From: Pseudomonadota bacterium
Lineage (GTDB): Bacteria; Bdellovibrionota; FAC87; UBA2466
Assembly (NCBI GenBank): GCA_009927165.1
Contig: RFNO01000108.1
Coordinates: 1 to 64,000 of the forward strand
Length of the DNA: 64,000 nucleotides
Direction: 5' to 3'
Numbering within the stretch: position 1 is the stretch's first letter; each line of letters begins with the position of its first letter. The translations under genes and the position numbers were made by a program. Shown one piece after another: positions 16,854-25,274 of the stretch. Below the pieces are notes generated by a model. That model was not told where the DNA came from. It saw only the letters and a program-made list of their open reading frames with translations, and made no database searches.

Positions 16854-17933
16854 ATGGATAAAATCCAAGTTTCTGAACTTAATCGGGCATGCGAGCTTTA
16901 TCTGAATCTCCGTCTTAAAGAGGCTTATCCCCTGTTTCGACGGTTTTTTGATCAGCTTCCGGTCCGCCCTCAAAAAGAACACGCTGATTATTTTGGGCAA
17001 TTTATACGAGTTCTTTATGAACTGGGGCGTGAGGATGAGCTTAGTTTTTATCGAAATACGCTAGAAAATCTGTATCGAGACACCGCGACGACTGAAATTG
17101 GTTACCAATTAGGTATGAGCTACCTTACTTCGGACGAGATCCAAGTAAAGACAGCCAAAAGAATTTTTGAAAAGTTGATTGAAAAACCAGTTGATCATGA
17201 TCTTCTCGCCAAAATCAAAATGGGTCTTGCTACTTGCCATGATTTTTTAGCTCACGATTGGGGAGTATGCACTTCTATTATTAATTCTATTGAGGAGAAA
17301 GACCTGAGTCCGTATTTGCTCGATTTAGTTTCAGTTTGGAAAGCCAAAAATTTGCGAGACGCAGGCCTCTTGAAAGAAGCAGAAGCTCATTTGGGAACTC
17401 TTTTATCTCGAGTAAGTGCCCAATTTCACTGGCACGCTTATTTTTCTGCCAAAATAATTTTGGGAGGAGTTTATCTCAAGCAGGGCCGATTTGAGCGTCT
17501 TCTTGATTTAGTGAGCGAAGTAAAAGCTTACTGCGCTCAAAATCCCCTCAGAACAATCCAAAGACAAATTGATTATCTTGCAGAGCAAATTAAAGGTGAG
17601 CCTCAGCGTTCTCGGATTGAATTAGTGAACTCCCAGCGCCAACGAATTTTGAGTTATGAAGGAAAAACCATCCCACTGCATGGCGAACAGCCATGGGAAA
17701 AGCTGCTGTTATTATTCCTTCAGGATCGAATTGCCCCAAAAACTGAAATTATTAAGCATCTTTATCACCGAAAATATCGCCACAAGTCTGATGATAAAAT
17801 TATTTACGCTCATATTCACTCATTGAAGAAAAATCTCCTCAAATTAGGACTTTCTGAAAAAACCATCGTTAAGGAGCCCGTAGGATATCGTTGGTTACCC
17901 GATGTGACTTTTGTTGAGGAGTTGCCCAAATGA
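16854..17933 (+). CDS. TPR-type solenoid protein with C-terminal OmpR-like winged helix (module copy 1, regulator)
   Basis: The track starts at GTG 16836. I prefer ATG 16854, though no clear Shine-Dalgarno is seen. Residues about 5-245 are helical pairs typical of TPR solenoids (LRLKEAYPLFRRFFDQL, AKIILGGVYLKQGRF). The last 100 residues resemble the PhoB/OmpR effector domain: strands, two helices, then IYAHIHSLKKNLLKLGL and EPVGYRWL. There is no receiver and no membrane segment. It reads as a cytosolic DNA-binding regulator whose solenoid senses a protein or peptide. Its stop overlaps the next gene's ATG (ATGA). The protein at 19011 is a clear paralogue. Confidence 0.75.
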   Translation: MDKIQVSELNRACELYLNLRLKEAYPLFRRFFDQLPVRPQKEHADYFGQFIRVLYELGREDELSFYRNTLENLYRDTATTEIGYQLGMSYLTSDEIQVKTAKRIFEKLIEKPVDHDLLAKIKMGLATCHDFLAHDWGVCTSIINSIEEKDLSPYLLDLVSVWKAKNLRDAGLLKEAEAHLGTLLSRVSAQFHWHAYFSAKIILGGVYLKQGRFERLLDLVSEVKAYCAQNPLRTIQRQIDYLAEQIKGEPQRSRIELVNSQRQRILSYEGKTIPLHGEQPWEKLLLLFLQDRIAPKTEIIKHLYHRKYRHKSDDKIIYAHIHSLKKNLLKLGLSEKTIVKEPVGYRWLPDVTFVEELPK

Positions 17934-19003
17934 AATTAACAGCCATCTTTTTGAACTTTTTCCTAATTAGCAGGCTTTGGGGAACTGAAGTTCATTGTCG
18001 CGGTACCGATGGACCCACTCCTTTTACTGTGGTTCCACCACCCAATCAGGAGTTAATCAAAACCACTGATTCCATTACTTCGTTTGTGATTTTAGAGAAA
18101 AAAAATCAATTGGCCTATGTGGGTTCAAAAGGCCATCTGTGGCTCTATGACCTTCAAAATCAATCCGAGTTGAATTTAGGTAAATTTAGAGGGCCGCTTG
18201 CTTCTTTGGTGGACCCGGATGAGAGATTTCTTGTTTCTGGAAAGGCCGGATTAGTAAAGGACTTGCGAACTTATAAGGACACGACTGAATTAAGAATTCC
18301 CAATTCAGCTGATCCTGTTTTTTGGTATCAGAAGGAACTTTTTCTTTTGGACAAAGTGAGCCGTGGGTCAGGTGGAAACTGGAACGTTAGCTTTGCTAGG
18401 GTGAATTCGGATTATGGAACTCAAGTTCGGCATTCCTGCCAGTTTTCCTTGGCAAAAAATATTGAAGTCGGAGTGGGGCAGGGTCACGTATTTCCTTTCT
18501 TGTTTCTCTATGGATTCCGACAGCAAAAAGGCGGAAGTCATGTCGATCTCTATTTTGTAAATCTGATATCGCAATCAAAAAACTGTGATATTCGATTAAT
18601 AGCCCACTATCGTGATCCTATCCATGGAAAAATCGTTAAAGTAACACAGCTCAATGATGCGAGAGACTATGCTATCCAGACCGACCAGGATCAAAATAAC
18701 CTGCTTTACGATCAGGGAAATACTTGTCGCTATTTCAATATCCCATCTGGGACCTCTTATTTTCCAAACCCTGGCATTCCAGTTTTGCTCAACCTAAACC
18801 GTCAGAAAGGCGCGGGAGTTTTCGCTTTAGAGTCGGGTAAGTACTTTACGATAGATAGAACAGTTAATTTAGAATTGACACTGAAGAGCCACGTCTGGAT
18901 AAATTCAAGTAGTCCAGATATGTACATGGTCTTTAAAGATAAAGGTAACAATTTTCGACGCAGACTCTACCACTTGGGATTGGAGAGTATTTTAGGAAAT
19001 TAG
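17930..19003 (+). CDS. Secreted protein of unknown function (module copy 1, exported partner)
   Basis: The N-terminal 17 or so residues form a signal peptide (hydrophobic core AIFLNFFLI, likely cut after RLWG). The mature part is beta-rich with propeller-like repeats (LAYVGSKGHLWLYDL). Cysteines occur in the contexts VHCRG, HSCQF, KNCDI and NTCRYF, and equivalents exist in the paralogue at 20081, suggesting conserved disulfides. Shared motifs are CxGxDGPxP near the mature N-terminus and GHVFPFLFLY in the middle. I do not recognise the family. Translation is coupled to the upstream regulator. Confidence 0.7.
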   Translation: MKLTAIFLNFFLISRLWGTEVHCRGTDGPTPFTVVPPPNQELIKTTDSITSFVILEKKNQLAYVGSKGHLWLYDLQNQSELNLGKFRGPLASLVDPDERFLVSGKAGLVKDLRTYKDTTELRIPNSADPVFWYQKELFLLDKVSRGSGGNWNVSFARVNSDYGTQVRHSCQFSLAKNIEVGVGQGHVFPFLFLYGFRQQKGGSHVDLYFVNLISQSKNCDIRLIAHYRDPIHGKIVKVTQLNDARDYAIQTDQDQNNLLYDQGNTCRYFNIPSGTSYFPNPGIPVLLNLNRQKGAGVFALESGKYFTIDRTVNLELTLKSHVWINSSSPDMYMVFKDKGNNFRRRLYHLGLESILGN

Positions 19004-19010
19004 CAGGCGC

Positions 19011-20084
19011 ATGAACGAAAAATTTCAAAAAGACATGGAGCGCGGCAAAGAACTCTTCTATGCTTGGAAGCTCCCTGAAGCTTATGCCATTTTTCGCCGC
19101 TTTTTTGATAGGCTCCCTTTTTCTCCAGAACCAGCACACGCCATTTACTTGAGTTTTTTTATCCGTTGTCTTCTCGAGCTGGGAAAAGAACGAGAGCTCG
19201 AATTTTACTTACGACAAATTGAGTCACTTTATGAAAAATGGAGAACGCCCGATCTCGCTTACCAATTAGCCGAAGTCTATTGTCTTGGGATCCAGAAGAA
19301 TATCCCCAAGGCCAAGAAGATTCTTGAAGGAGTTATTTCAGATCCCGATGCCGGTTATCTCCATGTAAAGGCTAAATTGTTCTTGGCCTATTGTTACGAT
19401 ATGGAAGATAACGACGTATCTTCTTGTCGCAAAATTATTGATTCAATTACGAAAGCTGATGAGCCTGATTTGGAGATTGCAGTACAACTTTGGCGTGCGA
19501 AAGTGTTGAGAGACGAGGGAAAGCTAAGCGAAGCTGAAAAAAAACTTTTTGATACTATCAATAAATTAGATGTTTGGAAAAATTGGTACGGATTTTTTTC
19601 TGCAAAAATCCTCTTGGGAGGGCTTTACACTGCTCAAGGCAAATCGGACAAGGCATTGTCAGTAGTTGATGAAGTGCGAAAAATTGCTGAAAACACCCCC
19701 TTTAAAACGATTAAAACCCAGCTAATAGCTCTGGAAAATAAGATAAAAGAGCAAGTAACGACAGTGGAAATCCATTGCGAGGAAGGTATTTCATCTTGGC
19801 GTTTGTCATTCCAAACGAGAACGGTGGAAATAAAACTCGCTACTGCAACTGCCAAGATACTCGAGATGTTTTTATCGAATTCGTGGATAGATAAGATCCA
19901 ATTAGCAAAAACAATTTTCAAACAGGAGTACGTGGCTGAGCGTGACGATAGTCGCATCCATTCTCATGTACATTCCTTAAGAAAGATTTGCCAACAATTG
20001 GGTTTGAATGATGACCCAATTCAATTTGAAAAAGGTGGCTATAGATGGTTAACCAAAATAAAATTGGTCGCGGTCGAGTCATGA
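19011..20084 (+). CDS. TPR-type solenoid protein with C-terminal OmpR-like winged helix (module copy 2, regulator)
   Basis: This is a paralogue of the protein at 16854 along its whole length: LPEAYAIFRRFFDRLP against KEAYPLFRRFFDQLP, FFSAKILLGGLYTAQGK against YFSAKIILGGVYLKQGR, and HSHVHSLRKICQQLGL...GGYRWL against AHIHSLKKNLLKLGL...VGYRWL. It has an N-terminal TPR solenoid and a C-terminal winged helix, with no signal or membrane segment. It begins seven bases after the first secreted gene, so all four genes are likely one operon. Its stop overlaps the next ATG (ATGA). Confidence 0.75.
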   Translation: MNEKFQKDMERGKELFYAWKLPEAYAIFRRFFDRLPFSPEPAHAIYLSFFIRCLLELGKERELEFYLRQIESLYEKWRTPDLAYQLAEVYCLGIQKNIPKAKKILEGVISDPDAGYLHVKAKLFLAYCYDMEDNDVSSCRKIIDSITKADEPDLEIAVQLWRAKVLRDEGKLSEAEKKLFDTINKLDVWKNWYGFFSAKILLGGLYTAQGKSDKALSVVDEVRKIAENTPFKTIKTQLIALENKIKEQVTTVEIHCEEGISSWRLSFQTRTVEIKLATATAKILEMFLSNSWIDKIQLAKTIFKQEYVAERDDSRIHSHVHSLRKICQQLGLNDDPIQFEKGGYRWLTKIKLVAVES

Positions 20085-21223
20085 GGCGTTCTGGATTATT
20101 AATAGCAACGCTCGTTTTCTTAAATTCGGCTGCTCAGGCGATACCACTTACTTCAGTCAAATGCATGGGAGGAGATGGTCCTAATCCTCTAACCGATGTC
20201 TCTGATAATTTGGGTATAGGAGTAGAAGTATTACCTACCGAAGGCTCTGTTCAGGAGTTTCTGTTTTGGAGCAATAAGCAAACTGTTGCTTATCGAAATG
20301 ATTACGGGAGAATCTATTCGCTGCCACTAAGGGGAGGCAGGCAAATTCATTTAGCTAATAGTCGGAATCCCCTTTCATCAATAAAAGACGATAATAACAG
20401 GTTTCTCTCGTTGCGAGGTAGAGCAACAGTTTTGGATACGGAATCCTCGCCTCTCATGTGGCGTAGTTGGCCGCACTATCGGGAAATTAAACATTTATAT
20501 TGGCATCGTTTTCTGGGGAGAGAGTCCTTGTTTAGTGTTGGAGCCTCTTTTTATCGACCTCGCCAACAACAGATTGAGGTTTTGTCCTTCAGCTCTCGGG
20601 GGATAAAACCGCATATTTGTAATTTAATAGCTCCTCAGGGCCAAATATTTTACCTGGGAGAGGGCCATGTTTATCCTTACGTGTTTCTTTACACGATTAA
20701 GAAGACTGGTGATAACACTCAGGTAAATTATTTCAACATTCAGATCGAAGGCGAGCTTCTGGGTAAACCGACTTGTCTCCTTTATAAATCAGGTCAATAT
20801 TCCACCGTTATTCCCGGTAATGTGACCGAGGTGTATCAGTTTCCGGAATTAATGGAAGGGAATCACAACATGTTTGTTGTCAAATCTGACCATCCGGAAA
20901 AAAATTTCCTGTGGGATGATGGGACGTATGGATGTCGATACTATCAATTTGGCGAGAGAGAGCCAATGGTACTCAATCCTCGTCAGCCAATTTTGACTAC
21001 ATGGGACGACCAAGATGGGTTGAGCATTATTTATCCTAGAAAGACTTTGGACGGTCAGCCTTTGATTCTAAGACTGTTGGGAAACAAATTGATGGGTCCC
21101 GTGAGAAAAGAACATATGGTGCTATCTGATGATGGCAGACAACTGTTCGTAGCAGCTCGACTGAAAGATCCCAAAGAAGGCCGTAATCGAAAACTGATCC
21201 GAATTGAACTGCCTCAATTTTAG
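20081..21223 (+). CDS. Secreted protein of unknown function (module copy 2, exported partner)
   Basis: The start is moved from 20045 to ATG 20081, which overlaps the regulator stop (ATGA) and begins directly with a good signal peptide (MRRSGLLIATLVF...AAQA). The mature protein parallels the one at 17930: VKCMGGDGPNP, HICNL, GEGHVYPYVFLY, PTCLL, YGCRYYQF and NPRQPIL line up with its counterparts. It is beta-rich and propeller-like. Overall identity looks low but the Cys and Gly landmarks are kept, so this is an old, diverged duplication. Function unknown. Confidence 0.7.
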   Translation: MRRSGLLIATLVFLNSAAQAIPLTSVKCMGGDGPNPLTDVSDNLGIGVEVLPTEGSVQEFLFWSNKQTVAYRNDYGRIYSLPLRGGRQIHLANSRNPLSSIKDDNNRFLSLRGRATVLDTESSPLMWRSWPHYREIKHLYWHRFLGRESLFSVGASFYRPRQQQIEVLSFSSRGIKPHICNLIAPQGQIFYLGEGHVYPYVFLYTIKKTGDNTQVNYFNIQIEGELLGKPTCLLYKSGQYSTVIPGNVTEVYQFPELMEGNHNMFVVKSDHPEKNFLWDDGTYGCRYYQFGEREPMVLNPRQPILTTWDDQDGLSIIYPRKTLDGQPLILRLLGNKLMGPVRKEHMVLSDDGRQLFVAARLKDPKEGRNRKLIRIELPQF

Positions 21224-21228
21224 TGCCA

Positions 21229-21642
21229 TTATTTGCCGTTTAATTCACGCGAGCGCTTTGCCCAAAATAGGAAGAGGGCTAGGAAACTACTTAAAATACC
21301 AGCTACAATAAAAAGAATAATCCAGATTCCCTCGCGAATCGCCATAACCAGCGGCGAATCCGGTGTTCCAAATTGACAAACAGCACATGCATTTGCACCG
21401 GTTAAAGGAATTAAGTTGCCCAGCACAAAGAGGAGAGTTAATAACCCGAAGCCTTTGGTCTTACGTATAAAGTAGATCAAATAAAAAACAAGTCCGCCAG
21501 AACTGGAAAGAGACAAGTAACCCAAAATTACCATCAGTGGGTCTGAGTGAAACCCATAATTTTTCAGACACCAAGTCCCGAAAAAGGCAGAGAGGGAAAT
21601 AGAGGCCAAGATCAAAAGAACGTGTACTACTCGTAAGGACAA
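21229..21642 (-). CDS. Small multi-pass membrane protein at the end of the cox operon
   Basis: The 137-residue product has about four transmembrane helices. Between helices three and four, NACAVCQFG carries a CxxC pair that could face the periplasm. It follows the subunit IV gene by 12 bases on the same strand. I do not recognise the family. A role in oxidase assembly or copper handling is a guess from context. Confidence 0.65.
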   Translation of the reverse strand: MSLRVVHVLLILASISLSAFFGTWCLKNYGFHSDPLMVILGYLSLSSSGGLVFYLIYFIRKTKGFGLLTLLFVLGNLIPLTGANACAVCQFGTPDSPLVMAIREGIWIILFIVAGILSSFLALFLFWAKRSRELNGK

Positions 21643-21654
21643 AACTGCTCCTTT

Positions 21655-21963
21655 TTAATGGGTCGCAAAATCCCAGGGAATAAACCAAGGAATAATTATT
21701 AAAAACACAAAAAAGAAGGCTGTGAGAGCCAAAGTAAAATAAATCACTGCCTTCTCAGAAATCAGATGCATGAAGTAAAGAGCCACTAAAGATGCCTTTG
21801 TGCTTGCCACTACCAGAGCCAGAATTACTGCATAAGTGAAGGGCAAGTGAATGTAGGAGATCCCCACTGTTACTCCCGTCAATAATAATAGCGACGAGAA
21901 AATAACCCAATAAATCCGCGTATGCTTTTTTACTTCTTCAACCGACATATGTCCTGATGCCAT
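21655..21963 (-). CDS. Cytochrome c oxidase subunit IV (prokaryotic type)
   Basis: The 102-residue protein has three transmembrane helices and the pattern HTRIYWVIFSSLLLLT...STKASLVALYFMHL, which matches the prokaryotic COX4 family (CtaF/CyoD-like). The subunit supports assembly and stability of the oxidase. It lies 11 bases after coxC. Confidence 0.85.
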   Translation of the reverse strand: MASGHMSVEEVKKHTRIYWVIFSSLLLLTGVTVGISYIHLPFTYAVILALVVASTKASLVALYFMHLISEKAVIYFTLALTAFFFVFLIIIPWFIPWDFATH

Positions 21964-21974
21964 GATTGCTCTCC

Positions 21975-22571
21975 TTAGAGAAGGTATAAAATTGGAAATA
22001 GAAAGATCCAGACTAAATCAACAAAATGCCAATAAAGTCCTGCGCATTCAATACGTCCTGTAAACCTCTCTGGTTGTGTTTTCCACATGCGGCTTCCCGG
22101 TCCCAGTAAGTAGGCGTTAACAATAATTCCCCCGATAATGTGAAGACCATGAAGCCCGGTGATCACGAAGTAAATCGCATAAAAATTACTCGTCGCCGGG
22201 GAAATACCGTGCTCAAATTTATGGCCATACTCCACTGCTTTTACTGCCAAGAAAATGAACGAACACAAAATGGTTAATACCATATAGGTCCGAAACCGAG
22301 ACAAATTTTGCATTTTAAGTGAAGCCCAAGCCATTACGACTGTGACCGAAGAAAAAATAAGTACGACTGTATTCAGTGTTGCTAACGGAACATTCAATAT
22401 ATCGTATCCGTGAGGCCAGTCGTTAACTCCTAATCGAAGTGTGATCAAAGCTGAAAATAGAGCGCCAAAGAGCATAACTTCCGAAGCTAAAAATAACCAA
22501 ACGCCCAATTTAGCGTTGGTTACTCCTGTAACTGGATGCGGCTCATCGATATAAGGTATTTGAACTGACAT
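21975..22571 (-). CDS. coxC: Cytochrome c oxidase subunit III
   Basis: The 198-residue protein has about five transmembrane helices, the short bacterial form. Typical family stretches are KLGVWLFLASEVMLFGALF, the GLHGLHIIGGI segment and the C-terminal WHFVDLVWIFLFPILYL. The subunit stabilises the heme-copper core. Its ATG touches the coxA stop, giving a close overlap at 22571. Confidence 0.93.
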   Translation of the reverse strand: MSVQIPYIDEPHPVTGVTNAKLGVWLFLASEVMLFGALFSALITLRLGVNDWPHGYDILNVPLATLNTVVLIFSSVTVVMAWASLKMQNLSRFRTYMVLTILCSFIFLAVKAVEYGHKFEHGISPATSNFYAIYFVITGLHGLHIIGGIIVNAYLLGPGSRMWKTQPERFTGRIECAGLYWHFVDLVWIFLFPILYLL

Positions 22572-24298
22572 CAGGCCTCCTGCTGAGAAAATTGAGGTCT
22601 TACTTTCCGACTGGTCGGAGAATAAGAGTAAGGTTCACGGTAAACTTCTACTGGAGTTGGAAAGTTTTCGTGGGGAGGGGGTGAAGAAGCGGCCCACTCC
22701 AAAGTTGTTGCTTCCCATGGATTGTCGTTTTCAACTTTCTTACCCCATTTCCAAGAGGTGAACATATTGTAGAGGAAAGGAATTTGAGCCAACAGCAACA
22801 CAAATGCGGCCGTTGACATTATGACATTCCAGCTCTGAGTTGCTGCTCCATGAGAATATCCCGTTTGGTCATAGAGCCTTCGCGATACGCCCTTCGATCC
22901 CATGAGGAACATGGGCATAAAGACGAAATTTATCGCAACAAAGGATAGCCAGAAGTGAAGCTTACCCAAAAACTGGTTCATTTGACGTCCGGTAATTTTG
23001 GGATACCAGAAATAAACTCCACCCATCAGAGCAAATAGCGTTCCAGGAGCTACCACGTAGTGAAAGTGGCCGATGACGTAATAGGTATCATGCAAGTGAA
23101 TGTCCGAAGCAGTTAATCCTAAAGGAAGACCCGTTAACCCCCCGATGGCAAACATCGGTAAAAATGCCAAGGCAAATAGCATGGGGACAGTGAAACGGAT
23201 AGAAGCACCCCATAACGTCAGAAGAAGCGTCGTTAGAATAATGACGGATGGAATTGAAATAATCATGGTGGTTGCTTGGAAAAATGAACTGAGAGTAACT
23301 CCCATGCCAGTCATGAACATGTGGTGGGCCCAAACAACAAAAGACATAAAACCTAAAAAGAGAATGGAATAAACCATCGTTTTATAACCGTAGATAGGCT
23401 TTCGAGAATTCGTGGAGATAATTTCCGAAATCACCCCGACCGCAGGAAGAATAAGAACGTACACTTCGGGGTGAGCTAGGAACCAAAATAAATGCTGCCA
23501 AAGGAGAGGATTGCCTCCCCCGGCAACCGATGCTTTGGCTCCATCGATATAAAGCCCGCTCGGCAGAAAGAAGCTGCTACCAAATACTCGATCAACCAAT
23601 TGAAGAACAGCTGCACCTTCGAGTGGGGGAAAAGCCAACAGCAACAAAAATGCCGTGGCCACTTGAGCCCAAACGTGAACTGGCCATCTCATGAAACTGA
23701 GTCCTTTAGCTCTCAATTGAACAGCAGTAACAATCGTATTGATAGACCCCAAAAGTGAAGACGTAATCAAAAACACCATCGCTAGAAGCCAAACAGTTTG
23801 GGCATTATTAGCTGTCACAGACAAAGGTGGGTAAGAAGTCCAACCTGAAGCTGCTGCTCCACCGGGCATGAGGAAACTCGACATCATGACTACTCCACCT
23901 ACAAAGTAGACCCAGTAGCTCATCATATTGAGTTTCGGAAACGCCATATCTTGCGCTCCTACTTGAAGTGGGACTAAGTAGTTTCCAAAAGCTCCAACTG
24001 CCATCGGAACAACCCCCAAGAAAATCATAATCGTTCCGTGCATCGCGCCCAAAGCATTATAAAGATCGGGTGTCAGTGCCCCGGTTTCTGTGAGCGCTTT
24101 ACCTATGAATGGAATTTCAACTCCTGGATACGCCAATTGCCAGCGCATCAGAATCATTAGGAAGAAACCAAACAACAAGAAAAAAGTCGCCGTGATCCCA
24201 TATTGAAGCCCAATCACTTTGTGATCGATAGAGAAAATATACTTTCTCCAAAAGGGCATTTCGTGATGTCCACTATGAGTATGTTCAGCGTGAGTCAT
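22571..24298 (-). CDS. coxA: Cytochrome c oxidase subunit I
   Basis: This is the catalytic 12-helix subunit that reduces oxygen to water at the heme a3-CuB site and pumps protons. HPEVYVLILPAVG contains the CuB His and the cross-linked Tyr, WAHHMFMTG gives the next two CuB ligands, and GHFHYVVAPG gives the heme ligands. The order coxB-coxA-coxC-subunit IV is the usual aa3 operon. Length of 575 is typical. Confidence 0.96.
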   Translation of the reverse strand: MTHAEHTHSGHHEMPFWRKYIFSIDHKVIGLQYGITATFFLLFGFFLMILMRWQLAYPGVEIPFIGKALTETGALTPDLYNALGAMHGTIMIFLGVVPMAVGAFGNYLVPLQVGAQDMAFPKLNMMSYWVYFVGGVVMMSSFLMPGGAAASGWTSYPPLSVTANNAQTVWLLAMVFLITSSLLGSINTIVTAVQLRAKGLSFMRWPVHVWAQVATAFLLLLAFPPLEGAAVLQLVDRVFGSSFFLPSGLYIDGAKASVAGGGNPLLWQHLFWFLAHPEVYVLILPAVGVISEIISTNSRKPIYGYKTMVYSILFLGFMSFVVWAHHMFMTGMGVTLSSFFQATTMIISIPSVIILTTLLLTLWGASIRFTVPMLFALAFLPMFAIGGLTGLPLGLTASDIHLHDTYYVIGHFHYVVAPGTLFALMGGVYFWYPKITGRQMNQFLGKLHFWLSFVAINFVFMPMFLMGSKGVSRRLYDQTGYSHGAATQSWNVIMSTAAFVLLLAQIPFLYNMFTSWKWGKKVENDNPWEATTLEWAASSPPPHENFPTPVEVYREPYSYSPTSRKVRPQFSQQEA

Positions 24299-24309
24299 TC
24301 TGTATTCTC

Positions 24310-25098
24310 CTATTCGGTCAAAGCCTTTTCCTCATCCAAATGCCACTGTTCAAAATCTTCCGGGGTCTTAACGAGAAACTGACCCATCATTTTGTAGTGG
24401 CCCACTCCACATAATTGAGCGCAAGCAATTTGAAATTCTCCAACTTCTTTGGTTTCAAACCAAAGGGGAAAAGTCATTCCGGGAATGGCGTCATGTTTCA
24501 CTCGTGCTACAGGTAAAAAGAAACCATGAATCACATCTTTGGCAGAAAGTTCCACAATAACTGGTTTTCCCACGGGAACGACGAGTTGATTGATTGTTAC
24601 AATGTCATCTTTTGCATCAGCATCTTCACGATCGAGACCGACGGGATTCGTCCCATCAATCAAATCAATACTGGTTTTACCAAATTTACCGTCTCTCCCA
24701 GGATAATGAATGTTCCAAGCAAATTGTTCGGCTACAACTCGAACGACTAATGAGTTGGCTCTGTCTGGAAAATCGGTTTTGAGCTTTGCCCAAACGGGAT
24801 AAGAAAAAAACACCAAAAGACAGGCTTCGAAAATAACGATTCCCATTTCTAGATATTTGGGTACACCAAAATGTTTTTCGCTGACATCTGCTTGATGACC
24901 TTCGCGGTCTCTAAAACGGACTAGGCAATAAACTAAATAAATTCCCCAGCCAATGAATAAGAGAGCCATGAAATAGTGAAGGGTTGTAATCAGTCGATCG
25001 ATGGCAGCGCCGTGAGTAGAAATATCAATGGGAAGTCCGTAATCGAACCCTTTTCTATCTAATACATTCTTCCAAGCGTTACTGAGTTGTTCCATCAT
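24310..25098 (-). CDS. coxB: Cytochrome c oxidase subunit II
   Basis: Subunit II receives electrons from cytochrome c at its CuA centre. Two N-terminal transmembrane helices (about 38-60 and 85-105) precede a periplasmic cupredoxin domain. The CuA ligands are seen as the His in DVIHGF and CAQLCGVGHYKM. The second position reads CAQ instead of the common CSE, so the Glu whose carbonyl binds copper is a Gln. No cytochrome c domain is fused. It starts the operon, with its promoter somewhere in 25099-25184. Confidence 0.93.
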   Translation of the reverse strand: MMEQLSNAWKNVLDRKGFDYGLPIDISTHGAAIDRLITTLHYFMALLFIGWGIYLVYCLVRFRDREGHQADVSEKHFGVPKYLEMGIVIFEACLLVFFSYPVWAKLKTDFPDRANSLVVRVVAEQFAWNIHYPGRDGKFGKTSIDLIDGTNPVGLDREDADAKDDIVTINQLVVPVGKPVIVELSAKDVIHGFFLPVARVKHDAIPGMTFPLWFETKEVGEFQIACAQLCGVGHYKMMGQFLVKTPEDFEQWHLDEEKALTE

Positions 25099-25184
25099 GA
25101 GCGCTTACCCCAAAAGTTAAGGTTCTTTCTCAAAAAGACCTCTGAAATTGTACCCCACTCCACCTAAAAGGAGGAGATTTCATT

Positions 25185-25220
25185 ATGAATTTTAGGCCCA
25201 ATAGATTCATTCACGAGTGA
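25185..25220 (+). CDS. Possible 11-codon leader peptide upstream of hmgA
   Basis: AAAGGAGGAG, a near-perfect Shine-Dalgarno, precedes ATG 25185 by about eight bases. The frame MNFRPNRFIHE ends at a TGA (25218-25220), 54 bases before hmgA. It has no Tyr or Phe run that would suggest classical attenuation. It may be a translated leader or only a remnant. Confidence 0.3.
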   Translation: MNFRPNRFIHE

Positions 25221-25274
25221 AGAACTGTCAATCCTAGATGACAAATTAGTTGAAGGAGCGCAAACTGTATTCCA

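Noticed and set aside
19634-19957. 107-codon minus ORF inside the second TPR-winged-helix gene
   Set aside because: It is a shadow. The plus-strand frame is supported by clear paralogy with the first module copy.
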